From Pirellulales bacterium (GTDB lineage Bacteria > Planctomycetota > Planctomycetia > Pirellulales > JAICIG01): 16,482 nt of DNA. Positions 1 through 7,687 of this stretch are shown here, piece after piece. The notes below the pieces were generated by a model, which saw nothing but the letters and a program-made list of their open reading frames with translations, was not told the DNA's origin and did no database searches. The stretch lies in contig JAICIG010000144.1 in the NCBI GenBank assembly GCA_025924495.1, positions 1 to 16,482 on the forward strand. The letters run 5' to 3'. The position numbers and the translations under genes are program-made. Each line of letters begins with the position of its first letter. The stretch's first letter is position 1.

Positions 1-176
1 GCTCCAGCAGTTAATCAGCCGAAGAATTGCGTACGCGGCGCCCTGCCTGCGACTCCATACAAAGTCCACCAACGAACTTTGCATTCGAGACCGGCCCGTC
101 CAAGCGGTTCCGGCAGCAGTTTTTCAGCCTCCCTCGTGCTAGATCCCCTGTCTTGGGGCGCCAATGAAACGCTTCG

Positions 177-211
177 CGGCCAGCCTCCGATCTGAGATCA
201 GAGGCTGGCCG
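177..211 (-). terminator. Strong hairpin downstream of the sigma factor gene
   Basis: An 11-bp perfect inverted repeat (177-187 with 201-211) is continued, after one mismatch, by a 4-bp GATC/GATC stem with a 3-base loop. It begins about 50 bases after the stop codon at 263. The minus strand after it has only a short, interrupted T stretch, so it may slow polymerase or protect the 3' end rather than act as a classical terminator. The rest of 1-262 shows no gene I can support. Confidence 0.5.
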
Positions 212-262
212 GAAGGGAATTCTTGAATTTCGATCCTTCAAAGCCCAACAGCCTTGCAGCTA

Positions 263-1927
263 TCAGAGCCCTGGAATCTCGATCCGCTCCTCTTGGGCGG
301 CTTTGCGGAGCTTGCTTAAGGCGCGAGCCTCAATTTGCCGCACGCGCTCCTTGGTGACGCCCATTTCGGCGCCAACTTCCTTGAGCGTAAGCGGCTCTTG
401 TCCGCGCACCAGCCCGAAGCGACTGATGATAATCTTTTGCTCTCGATCGTCAAGCCGCTCCAGAATGCGACCAATCTGCCGCTCTCGCTGCTGCTGGGCG
501 TTTTCTTGCTCGTATTGGTCGCTCCGCTCGTCCTCGGTAGCAGAAAACATTTCCTCATTGCTGGTGCGGAACCGATCGCGGTGCCGCAATTCGTCGGGGA
601 TCGTGCGCGCAAAGTTTTTCATAATCGCCCAACTGGCATAAGTGCTGAACTTATTGCCGCGGGCAAAGTCGAATTTCTCCACTGCGCGAATCAATGACAT
701 GTTCCCGTCGCTGACCAGTTCGAAAAAGTTGTCCGCCGGACCGACATGGCGCTTGGCGATCGAAACCACCAAACGCAAGTTCGCCCGAATGATCTGATTC
801 TTGGTCGCGACTGCATCTTCATAGAGCTTTTCGACCTGATCCATTACCGTGCTTTTGGCATGAACCGGGTCGAGTCCCTCGCGCAGCTTCGATGCACGGT
901 ACTTCAGATAATTGAACTTGCGGAACAGATAGATTTCCTGCTCCTGGTTCAGCAGCGGGACCTCGTACAGGCTCGCCAGGTAAGGCGGAAGCCCGCTTGG
1001 CAGACGGCTCTTCTTGGCCGGCGGGCTGACGGGCATGGGCCCCAGAATCAGCTTGTCGGCGTTCGACTGTGAGAACATGTCATTGCCGATGAAGTCCAGC
1101 GGCAACTCCAAGATGCGAACTGCCCGCATCTCGTTGATAATGCGGTAAATGCTGGTTTTCGTACGGCAGAACCGCTTGGCCAATACGTCAACCGATACGC
1201 CACGACGGTATTGCTGGTCGATCTTGCGCTTGGCGTCACCCGACAATGGCCCCGCGTTTTCTGGGAAGATCGCAAGCTGTGGGTGCTCTTGGTCGAACGC
1301 CTTCAGCGTGTAACGAATCGTTTCGACGCTGCGTCCCATCCGTTCGGCAACGCGGCGAGTAACATCGGCCGGGCAACCGCCCGCCTGCGCCAGACGCCGT
1401 GCGCGTTCGATGATCGAGTCGCGCTCTTCGTCCGTCAGTTGGCTAAAGCGAGAGCCGCGGCTGACGCGGTCCTCGTTCCCTTTCACGAAACGATCGATCG
1501 AGCTTTGCAAGAAACCGACGCGTTTCCGTCCGTCAAATAGAAAGCGACGGCTTACCAAGCCTTGCTGGCGCCAACGTGAAATGGTCTTCGTCGAGACCTG
1601 AAATAGTTTGCTCAGTTCTTCGACCGTAAGGACGCGTTCGCCGGCAGCATCGGCAGGCAAATTGGCCGCATCGGAAACGTCCTCGACGAACAAGCGCAGA
1701 TCGTGCCGCGCCTCTTCGCCGCTCAACTTCATGCCCGGATAAGATTCGGGGCGAAAGTCGGTAATGCGGAAACAGAGGTACTCGTAAGTGTACGTCCGGC
1801 TTGGCTCAAGTTCGCCCAACAGCCGTTCAGCGCGGTTGGCCTGATCGAGTTTCTTATCCCGCGGCGCAAAGCGAACTTGTTGATCGCGCAACTGCCGAAT
1901 CACGGGGTTCAAATAATCGGTGTGCAT
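263..1927 (-). CDS. Sigma-70-family RNA polymerase sigma factor with extra N-terminal helix-turn-helix modules
   Basis: This protein should direct RNA polymerase to promoters. It has 554 residues from the ATG at 1927, chosen because a GGAG/GGGGA-rich stretch lies just upstream; the frame stays open 21 codons further. Residues ~100-148 resemble a MerR/excisionase-type HTH (LTVEELSKLFQVSTKTISRWRQ). Two more HTH-like stretches lie near 165-215 and 230-272. Residues ~312-350 look like region 1.2, ~377-446 like region 2 (NLRLVVSIAKRHV, KFSTYASWAIMKNFAR) and ~488-548 like a canonical RpoD-type region 4 (VTKERVRQIEARALSKLR). Only ~45 charged, Gln/Glu-rich residues separate regions 2 and 4, so region 3 is absent or unrecognisable. 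The second tryptophan of the region 2.3 WW pair is Ala. It is probably a planctomycete alternative sigma rather than the housekeeping one. The gene stands alone, with a hairpin downstream. Confidence 0.93.
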   Translation of the reverse strand: MHTDYLNPVIRQLRDQQVRFAPRDKKLDQANRAERLLGELEPSRTYTYEYLCFRITDFRPESYPGMKLSGEEARHDLRLFVEDVSDAANLPADAAGERVLTVEELSKLFQVSTKTISRWRQQGLVSRRFLFDGRKRVGFLQSSIDRFVKGNEDRVSRGSRFSQLTDEERDSIIERARRLAQAGGCPADVTRRVAERMGRSVETIRYTLKAFDQEHPQLAIFPENAGPLSGDAKRKIDQQYRRGVSVDVLAKRFCRTKTSIYRIINEMRAVRILELPLDFIGNDMFSQSNADKLILGPMPVSPPAKKSRLPSGLPPYLASLYEVPLLNQEQEIYLFRKFNYLKYRASKLREGLDPVHAKSTVMDQVEKLYEDAVATKNQIIRANLRLVVSIAKRHVGPADNFFELVSDGNMSLIRAVEKFDFARGNKFSTYASWAIMKNFARTIPDELRHRDRFRTSNEEMFSATEDERSDQYEQENAQQQRERQIGRILERLDDREQKIIISRFGLVRGQEPLTLKEVGAEMGVTKERVRQIEARALSKLRKAAQEERIEIPGL

Positions 1928-2047
1928 CGTAGGTCCCCTTCTCCGGTCCCGGCGGTGTTCCTTGCGACTCCCGCGCCCGCTGGACGGCAAAATTCTTTCA
2001 ATCTGCGGCCCCTCGGCGGGGCTCTTCCACGCCTCGCCGCGGCCTTA

Positions 2048-2076
2048 ATCTAACGGTGCTAACTGCTATCGTTCAA
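2048..2076 (-). promoter_or_regulatory. Candidate promoter of the sigma factor gene
   Basis: On the minus strand TTGAAC (2071-2076) and TTAGAT (2048-2053) are separated by exactly 17 bases. The -35 matches the sigma-70 consensus at 4 of 6 positions and the -10 at 3 of 6. Transcription would start near 2041, giving a leader of about 115 bases. The match is weak and based on pattern only. Confidence 0.28.
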
Positions 2077-2362
2077 ATAATGGCTAAATGGCAATACCGC
2101 CCAACCTCACGTTTCTTTCAGAGGCCTTGCCTTCAGCGGTAATAGTCCTACGCAATTAAGTGTCCAACGGCCCAAAAAAAGTTCGGGGCATCGATCTAAT
2201 TCTTGAGCAAGAATCTCCGAGAAGAGGCGCCTTCGCTTCGCAACCTCTAATATAGCTTACGTTTAAAGAGAAAACTGCCAGCGAAAAAATTCGATTTCTG
2301 CTCCGTAGCGCAGCCGCAGAAGCCGCCTGAGACAAAGGCAGCACCCCCCAGAGGAATTACAG

Positions 2363-2381
2363 GCCTGGATAAGTTCCAGGC
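2363..2381 (-). terminator. Short hairpin after the SGNH-like gene
   Basis: A 7-bp perfect stem (2363-2369 with 2375-2381) with a 5-base loop lies 12 bases downstream of the stop codon of the SGNH-like gene. No T tract follows on the minus strand, so it is only a possible terminator. Confidence 0.33.
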
Positions 2382-2392
2382 AACCGAACGCG

Positions 2393-3490
2393 CTAGTTGG
2401 CGTTCGATGCACCTCGCCGCGCGATTTCGATCCGCTCGACAAGGGGCGCGGCACGTTGGCCAAGGCGGCGGCTAAAAGCCAGTGCGCCTGAAGAAAGCAA
2501 ATGATGCGAATCGAGGAAATTATCCTCGGCGACCCATTCTCGGCCGTTAATCAAAGGAGCCGCAAACCGGCTGCTCAGCCTCTGCAAGTACAAGTCGATT
2601 TGCCGCCATGTATTGTCGGGATACCAGCTGCGAAAGGCGTCCCCTTCCGGCATCACGACTAATGCCGCCGCAAGCCCTTCTCTTCGACAGGTTTCCAGCA
2701 GTTCTTCCAATGCCAGGCATGAGGGGCCTCCCAAGCGGAAGCCTGTCAGCAGGTATTCATATTCCTGGCGCGCCGTCTGCAACCCGGCCGCGTGCCGTTG
2801 GGGCGTTCGTGCCTCGTCAGGCATGGCGTTCCAACCTCCAGGATCGAACTTGGCAAACAAGTGACCTCGCCCCTCGGGCGGTACGAATAGCGGGCAGACG
2901 GCGCGCATAATCGGAAATCGATGCGTGAAAGCAGGCGACCACCAGCCGCACCACCAATCCTTCTGGAGTTGCTGGTCGGGAAATACGCTGCCCGTATAGC
3001 GCTCAATGAGCGGAATTTCACGCCGCCAAAGCCTGTCGGCCGGGTACTGCCCCAGATCAAACGTCGGCGTCTGCCCGGCCAGCATGGGCGGCAAGACTTC
3101 GATTAAAACCAGATGAGGACGAAGTCCCTCGGATAGTAGCCTCTGCAAGCATACTAGTTCGGTAAACGGCCCCGCCCCTGGAATGCCAAAATTGTAGACG
3201 GTGGCAGGGTGGTTTAGCCTTTTGGCAAGCTGCTGCTCAAGCAATGCCGCATCAAGACCATGTACGGTACGAGAGCTGCCGAGCATCACGACCAACTCAC
3301 TGCCCGCTGGCGCCGCGGCAATTCGCTGATTGAGTTGGAGCAGCTTGTCGCCGTAGACCGGATCTCTTAATTGGGGCAAGCTAAGCTCGATGGCAGCTGC
3401 CAAGCTGAGCTGAACGCCCACAAAGATGCACAGACCCCAAACAATCGCCGAACGACCACGACAGCACAGGCTGGATTTACGACTCTGCAT
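2393..3490 (-). CDS. Membrane-anchored SGNH-hydrolase-like protein
   Basis: 365 residues from the ATG at 3490, preceded by GGGA. An in-frame ATG at 3535 and a TTG at 3604 are alternatives, but the 3490 start places a basic stretch and one membrane helix (residues ~14-34) at the N-terminus, as expected for an anchored exported protein. The SGNH fold is suggested by VVMLGSSRTVHGLD (residues ~67-79, nucleophile Ser72 or Ser73), an NFGIPGAG block (~100-107), a VVMPEGD strand (~279-285) and a C-terminal DSHHLL (~327-332) that would supply the Asp/His pair. Related planctomycete and AlgX/DUF1574-type proteins act on O-acetyl groups of exported polysaccharides, usually beside an MBOAT acyltransferase. 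No such partner lies in this window, so substrate and reaction remain unknown. Confidence 0.75.
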   Translation of the reverse strand: MQSRKSSLCCRGRSAIVWGLCIFVGVQLSLAAAIELSLPQLRDPVYGDKLLQLNQRIAAAPAGSELVVMLGSSRTVHGLDAALLEQQLAKRLNHPATVYNFGIPGAGPFTELVCLQRLLSEGLRPHLVLIEVLPPMLAGQTPTFDLGQYPADRLWRREIPLIERYTGSVFPDQQLQKDWWCGWWSPAFTHRFPIMRAVCPLFVPPEGRGHLFAKFDPGGWNAMPDEARTPQRHAAGLQTARQEYEYLLTGFRLGGPSCLALEELLETCRREGLAAALVVMPEGDAFRSWYPDNTWRQIDLYLQRLSSRFAAPLINGREWVAEDNFLDSHHLLSSGALAFSRRLGQRAAPLVERIEIARRGASNAN

Positions 3491-3636
3491 GCAATTATTC
3501 CCGATCGCGTCCCACGTCGTTTCGACGCGATCCATCGAAGAATCAAGGCGACCGTCGCGCGCTCTGAAGCTGCGAAAGCATCCGGCGGCTGTTGTACCGA
3601 GCAAAGAAAGGAGTTAGCCGACCCTTTGGGGGCGGC

Positions 3637-3664
3637 ATGGTATCAGCTCGATAAGACGGGTCAA
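3637..3664 (-). promoter_or_regulatory. Candidate promoter of the SGNH-like gene
   Basis: On the minus strand a -35 of TTGACC (3659-3664, 5 of 6 to consensus) is followed after 16 bases by TACCAT (3637-3642, 4 of 6), preceded by an extended -10 TG. Transcription would start near 3630, about 140 bases before the chosen start codon at 3490. This is one of the best-scoring promoter-like sequences I found in the window. Confidence 0.45.
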
Positions 3665-3852
3665 GGCCGACCGTCGCCGCTCGCCGCCAACGGGCGATTG
3701 GAAATCCGCGAGCTGACGTCGATTGACCCTTTTCCTGCCTCCCGTTGGTGCGAAAAGCCGGTTGGCTTGCTGAACGACTCATTGTGATTTGAGCGCCATG
3801 CGCCATACTCCGCGATTCGCTGCTTATCCCGCCGGCCAAGGCCAGCCGAGAC

Positions 3853-3881
3853 TTAGCCGCATCTGCGGTTTCTGCTACAAT
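3853..3881 (+). promoter_or_regulatory. Candidate extended -10 promoter of the ABC export operon
   Basis: TGCTACAAT (-10 hexamer TACAAT at 3876-3881, 5 of 6) carries the extended -10 TG. A weak -35, TTAGCC, lies at 3853-3858 with 17-base spacing. The expected transcription start, about 7 bases after the hexamer, falls at or next to the ATG at 3889, which would make the mRNA leaderless. Confidence 0.5.
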
Positions 3882-3888
3882 TAGGGTT

Positions 3889-4830
3889 ATGTACAGCCGG
3901 TGGTTCAGCATTGCGGTCATCCTGTTCTGGGTAGCCACCATGGGGTGGCTGTTTCAGCGCAAGATCTTGCCGCCGCTGGTTGTCGGCGACCCGCCCAGTT
4001 ATCGCACGATTCTGGCCGATCGGGAGCAAGCCGAAAAACCGGCGGGTTGGACGATTTACCTTGACCACGAACCGCTCGGCTGGGCCACAAACCATCCACA
4101 GCAGTTGGATAACGGTGTAACCGAGTTCCGCAACCGCATCCATTTGTCTCGTTTGCCGCTGGAAGAGATTACGCCGGGCTGGATGAAATCCCTGTTGCGC
4201 ATGGTCGACAGCCACGAGCTGGCGCAACTGAACCTGAACGTCGACATCGATGGCAGTCTCGAAATCGACCCGCTGGGCCGCCCCATCGGGTTCAATTCAA
4301 AGGCGATGTTCGGACAAGACGCAGCTCGTCGCGACGAGCAAGGGCGCCTGCGGCCCGGCGAAACCGATTCGCGCTATGCCATCAACATTCAAGGCGTCGT
4401 GGAAGGGCGACAACTCAAGCTCAAAGTTCGCTCAGGCGACTTCGTCTACAATACCAGCACTTATCTGTCCGCCGACGCTTTAATGAGCGACGCCCTGCTT
4501 CCCCAGTCGCGCCTGCCCGACTTGAAAGTCGGGCAAACATGGACGGCCCCGGTCTACAGTCCTTTGCGGCCGCCTACGAGTCCGGTGGAAGTCTTGCACG
4601 CCCGCGTGGAGCGGCGTGATCTGATCCCTTGGCAGGACCAGGTGATACCGGCGTACCTGATTGTCTTTCGCAGCGATCCAGGATCGGAAATGACGAACAA
4701 CCGCGAAGCCCGAGCTAAGGCCTGGGTCAACTTGGACGGCGACGTGATCAAGCAAGAAGTCTATCTCCTGTCAGCCCATCTGATCTTCGACAGGCTTCCG
4801 GACAATCATCCTTTGCTGCGAACGCCTTGA
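3889..4830 (+). CDS. Membrane-anchored extracytoplasmic protein of unknown function, first gene of the ABC operon
   Basis: 313 residues. I do not recognise the family. Residues ~6-22 form one hydrophobic helix, so the rest is probably extracytoplasmic. The body alternates polar and hydrophobic residues like a beta-rich domain. It opens with WTIYLDHEPLGWATN (~53-67), continues with a stretch holding an LEIDPLGRPIGFNS element, and ends with KVGQTWTAPVYSPL and AWVNLDGDVIKQEV elements. This order faintly recalls lipoprotein-carrier or DUF3108-like beta folds; that is a guess. No lipobox or catalytic motif is visible. The ABC ATPase starts 79 bases downstream and the permease follows, so a role as accessory or sensor of that exporter is the simplest inference. 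The ATG at 3889 lacks a usable Shine-Dalgarno (AGGG is only a few bases away) and sits at the predicted transcription start. Confidence 0.85.
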   Translation: MYSRWFSIAVILFWVATMGWLFQRKILPPLVVGDPPSYRTILADREQAEKPAGWTIYLDHEPLGWATNHPQQLDNGVTEFRNRIHLSRLPLEEITPGWMKSLLRMVDSHELAQLNLNVDIDGSLEIDPLGRPIGFNSKAMFGQDAARRDEQGRLRPGETDSRYAINIQGVVEGRQLKLKVRSGDFVYNTSTYLSADALMSDALLPQSRLPDLKVGQTWTAPVYSPLRPPTSPVEVLHARVERRDLIPWQDQVIPAYLIVFRSDPGSEMTNNREARAKAWVNLDGDVIKQEVYLLSAHLIFDRLPDNHPLLRTP

Positions 4831-4909
4831 ACCTGTCTTGCTTCCTTTCGCTCGCCGCGCGTCCAGAAAATCTCTGCAGGAACTTCGTGCCTTGAGCAGC
4901 GATCCCGCC

Positions 4910-5677
4910 ATGATCGAGTTCGACAACGTATCGCGGACTTACGGGAGTAAAGTCGCCGTGGCCGGGCTGAACCTGAGCGTGCCGCGCGGCGAGTTGTTCG
5001 CATTCCTGGGGCCGAACGGCGCGGGCAAGACCACTTCCATCAAGATGTTGGTCGGCTTGCTGCGCCCAAGTTCAGGCCATGTACGTCTGGGCGGTTTCGA
5101 CCTGGTCGCCGACAGCCGCCGCGCTTGCCGGCTGTTGGGTTATGTGCCCGACGTGCCGTTCTTGTACGACAAGTTGACCGGCCGCGAGTTCCTGCACTTC
5201 ATCGCCGGCATGCACGGGCTCGACGAGCGGGCCGCCGTCGACCGGGTGAATCGCGAGATGGCGCACTTCGAATTGGCCGATTTCATCGACGAACTGGCCG
5301 AAACCTATTCGCACGGCATGAAGCAGCGTCTGGTGTTCGCCGCCGCCATGCTGCACGATCCCGAAGTGCTCGTCATCGACGAACCGCTCGTGGGGCTCGA
5401 TCCGCGCAGCTCGCGGCTGGTGAAAGATTTGCTCCGCGAGCGCGCCGACCGTGGCGCCGCCGTGTTCATGTCAACGCACCTGCTCGACGTGGCTGAAGAA
5501 ATTGCCGATCGCATCGGCATTGTCGATCGGGGCCGGTTGCTCTGCGTCGGAACTTTGGAAGAACTCCGGCAGTCGCTATCGCAGCGGCATACTTCGCTCG
5601 AACAGCTGTTCCTTGAAGTCACCGCCGCGAGCGGCGAAAGCGAATCGCCTGCCGCGGCCCTGGAACGCAATCCTTAG
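4910..5677 (+). CDS. ABC-2-type transporter ATP-binding protein
   Basis: 255 residues. It hydrolyses ATP at the cytoplasmic face of the membrane to drive the permease encoded 23 bases downstream. Walker A is GPNGAGKT (residues 34-41), the ABC signature is YSHGMKQR (133-140), Walker B is VLVIDEP (catalytic Glu158), the D-loop is GLDP (162-165) and the switch His is His190 in MSTH. The Q-loop position has Asp (GYVPD), a substitution of the kind common in ABC-2 exporter ATPases, which often have Glu there. I chose the ATG at 4910 because the ABC fold begins at once (MIEFDNVSRTYG); the TTG-started extension from 4838 has no domain content. The length fits a single nucleotide-binding domain. The substrate cannot be inferred; relatives export antibiotics, sodium or cell-surface components. 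Confidence 0.95.
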   Translation: MIEFDNVSRTYGSKVAVAGLNLSVPRGELFAFLGPNGAGKTTSIKMLVGLLRPSSGHVRLGGFDLVADSRRACRLLGYVPDVPFLYDKLTGREFLHFIAGMHGLDERAAVDRVNREMAHFELADFIDELAETYSHGMKQRLVFAAAMLHDPEVLVIDEPLVGLDPRSSRLVKDLLRERADRGAAVFMSTHLLDVAEEIADRIGIVDRGRLLCVGTLEELRQSLSQRHTSLEQLFLEVTAASGESESPAAALERNP

Positions 5678-5700
5678 TTTCTCAAATCGGTCGAGTTCAC

Positions 5701-7503
5701 ATGACCGCTCCATCTTCTCCGACGCGCTCTCGGCAACCGACTTCCGGTTCGCGCTTGCTCGCCGCGCCGGAAGAAGCCCGCTTATTTTGGCGGCTGCGCT
5801 GGCAGTTGACGTCGAACACCTGGCGGCAGGCATTCGAGAATGCTCGCCTCCGCGTGTCGTTGGTCACGCTGCTGACCGGCATGCTGTGGGTCGGCTTGTT
5901 CGGCTTGTTCGCCGAGGGCTTTCAATTCCTTAGCTCGACCATTCCCGACCCGGTTACGCACGACGAAACGGCGCGGGCCGTCTTCAGCATCTTCTTCGTT
6001 TCGCTCTCGTTCATGTTAGTGCTGTCGACGGCCATCATCATCTACGGCGGATTGTTTCGCTCGCCGGAAGTCCGTTTCTTGTTCAGCCTCCCGGTGCGGA
6101 TCGAGCGCGTGTTCCTGCACAAGTTTCAGGAAGCCATATTATTCAGCAGTTGGGGGTTCTTGTTGCTCGGAACGCCCATGCTGGCCGCCTATGGCGTGGT
6201 GGAAGAAGGGAGCTGGTATTATTTTCTGGCCATCGTCCCTTTCATGCTCAGCTTTGTATATATCCCAGGCAGCCTGGGAGCGATCCTCGTGTTGCTGATC
6301 GTCCGTTGGCTGCCGGGCAATCGTCGGCGATTGATCTGGCTGGGCATCGGCGCCGCCGTCTGCGTTGGCGCCGCGGTGGCTTGGTCGATCGCTCGCAACA
6401 TTGATAACGACTTGCTTACGCCGGCCTGGTTTCAGGAAATGCTGGCCCGGCTGCGATTCAGCGAGACACGACTGCTGCCTAGCTGGTGGCTAAGTTCCGG
6501 TTTGCTGGAGGCCGTGCATGCCGGCTGGCAGGCGCCGAGCGCGCGGCTGGCACTTTCCGAGAGCGTGATGTTCCTGGCGCTGACCATCTCTAACGCTTTG
6601 TTCTTGCACCAATTGGCTGTGTGGACCGCGGGCGCCTTGTATCGCTCGGGGTTCAGTGCGCTGCACTCCGAACGCCCTTCGCGCAGACGCCTCAAGCCGG
6701 CGCTGATCGACACAGCGGTGATGCGCGCGGCATTCTTCCTCACGCCCAAGATGCGGTTGCTGATCGTGAAAGATCTGCGGCTCTTTCGTCGCGACCCGGT
6801 GCAGTGGCTGCAATTCCTGATTTTCTTCGGGCTACTCGCCCTGTACTTTCTCAACATCCGCAGACTCAGCTACGACATCAACTATGTTAGTTGGGTCAAC
6901 ATGATCAGTTTTCTGAACCTGGCGGTCGTTGGCCTGATCCTTTCCACGTTCACGACTCGCTTCATCTTTCCAATGATCAGCCTCGAGGGGCGGCGTTTTT
7001 GGATTCTCGGTTTGCTGCCCGTCCGTCGCGAGACCATCCTGTGGGGCAAATTCTTATTCGCGGCCGTCGGCTCAATGGCGCCTAGCACCCTCTTGATTCT
7101 GCTCAGCGACTTTATGCTGCGGGTGTCGTCGATCATTGTCGTCGTACACGTGCTGGCCTGCTTGATCCTTTGTTCCGGATTGTCGGGCATCGCCGTCGGC
7201 CTGGGGGCCAAAATGCCGAACCTCCGCGACGATTCCCCCTCGCGAATTGCCGCCGGTTTCGGAGGTACGCTGAATCTGGTGATTAGCACCGCATACATCG
7301 CCGCGGTGGTGACCTTGACCGCCGTACCTTGCCATTTTTACCTGGCCGCCGCAGAAGGCATCAGCTTCTCGGCACATGTCACCAGGGAACAACTGTGGAA
7401 TTGGTTGCTGCTGGGCGTAGCAGGCAGCGTCGTACTCGGCATTATCGCCACGGCGGCGCCGCTAGCGGTGGGCTTCAAGGCCTTTCGCGAACTCGAATTC
7501 TAA
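5701..7503 (+). CDS. ABC-2-type permease with two homologous six-helix halves
   Basis: 600 residues, membrane partner of the ATPase encoded just upstream. About twelve hydrophobic segments are visible, near 53-71, 95-117, 144-164, 171-190, 191-204, 212-231, 286-312, 370-386, 402-420, 450-470, 476-500/517-541 and 566-590; exact boundaries are uncertain. Each half carries an FLFSLPVRIERVFLHKF-like loop after its second helix (residues ~126-142), matched by FWILGLLPVRRETILWGKF (~433-451), which indicates an internal duplication. A cytoplasmic segment with KMPNLRDDSPSRIAAGFGGTLN (~504-525) is typical of large putative ABC exporter permeases. The first ~25 residues are polar and proline/serine-rich. 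No clear Shine-Dalgarno precedes the ATG, so translation may be coupled to the ATPase gene. Being a double-length permease, it may pair with a homodimer of the ATPase. Confidence 0.9.
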   Translation: MTAPSSPTRSRQPTSGSRLLAAPEEARLFWRLRWQLTSNTWRQAFENARLRVSLVTLLTGMLWVGLFGLFAEGFQFLSSTIPDPVTHDETARAVFSIFFVSLSFMLVLSTAIIIYGGLFRSPEVRFLFSLPVRIERVFLHKFQEAILFSSWGFLLLGTPMLAAYGVVEEGSWYYFLAIVPFMLSFVYIPGSLGAILVLLIVRWLPGNRRRLIWLGIGAAVCVGAAVAWSIARNIDNDLLTPAWFQEMLARLRFSETRLLPSWWLSSGLLEAVHAGWQAPSARLALSESVMFLALTISNALFLHQLAVWTAGALYRSGFSALHSERPSRRRLKPALIDTAVMRAAFFLTPKMRLLIVKDLRLFRRDPVQWLQFLIFFGLLALYFLNIRRLSYDINYVSWVNMISFLNLAVVGLILSTFTTRFIFPMISLEGRRFWILGLLPVRRETILWGKFLFAAVGSMAPSTLLILLSDFMLRVSSIIVVVHVLACLILCSGLSGIAVGLGAKMPNLRDDSPSRIAAGFGGTLNLVISTAYIAAVVTLTAVPCHFYLAAAEGISFSAHVTREQLWNWLLLGVAGSVVLGIIATAAPLAVGFKAFRELEF

Positions 7504-7516
7504 CCGCAAATCGGCC

Positions 7517-7545
7517 TGGAATCGCCCGACCAGATCCTCTACACT
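7517..7545 (+). promoter_or_regulatory. Candidate promoter of the SPOR-like protein gene
   Basis: TGGAAT (7517-7522) and TACACT (7540-7545) are separated by 17 bases. Transcription would start near 7552, giving a leader of roughly 135 bases that contains the hairpin at 7562-7586. The layout resembles the better candidate at 11069-11097. Pattern match only. Confidence 0.3.
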
Positions 7546-7561
7546 CCCGCCCCACTTCTCT

Positions 7562-7586
7562 GCCGGCGGGACGGCGTCCCGCGGGC
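7562..7586 (+). terminator. GC-rich hairpin after the ABC operon
   Basis: A 7-bp stem (7566-7572 with 7576-7582) with a 3-base loop extends by three more pairs after a G-G mismatch. It lies about 60 bases past the permease stop codon. No T tract follows, so it may be a weak terminator or a leader structure of the next gene. Confidence 0.35.
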
Positions 7587-7687
7587 GCTACCTGATCGCG
7601 AGGAATTCGTGTCGTTCGCTTGCGCCCTCGTCGGTCCGGCGCCGATCGACCGTATGCGCGGTGAATGCCGAGCGAAGGAAGAATCGC

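Larger units (their letters stand above)
1928..2392. other. Intergenic region upstream of the sigma gene (465 bases)
   Basis: No credible gene is seen here; the short open frames are unsupported. It is clearly more AT-rich than its surroundings, especially 2050-2290. It holds the candidate sigma-gene promoter at 2048-2076 and a short hairpin at 2363-2381. The long leader implied for the sigma gene (over 100 bases) could carry further regulation, but I see no recognisable riboswitch. Confidence 0.6.
3491..3888. other. Divergent promoter region (398 bases)
   Basis: This region separates the minus-strand SGNH-like gene from the plus-strand ABC operon. Open frames run through it on both strands, but they are extensions or shadows of neighbouring genes without supporting features. 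It contains a candidate minus-strand promoter (3637-3664), a candidate plus-strand promoter (3853-3881) and a direct repeat GCGCCAT GCGCCAT near 3795-3810. Nothing else is recognisable. Confidence 0.6.

Noticed and set aside
11..241. Minus-strand open frame (76 codons) downstream of the sigma gene
   Set aside because: It runs through the large hairpin at 177-211 and has no domain or convincing start.
3543..3941. Minus-strand open frame (132 codons) across the divergent spacer
   Set aside because: It crosses both candidate promoters and the start of the ABC operon, and its composition and lack of motifs suggest chance.
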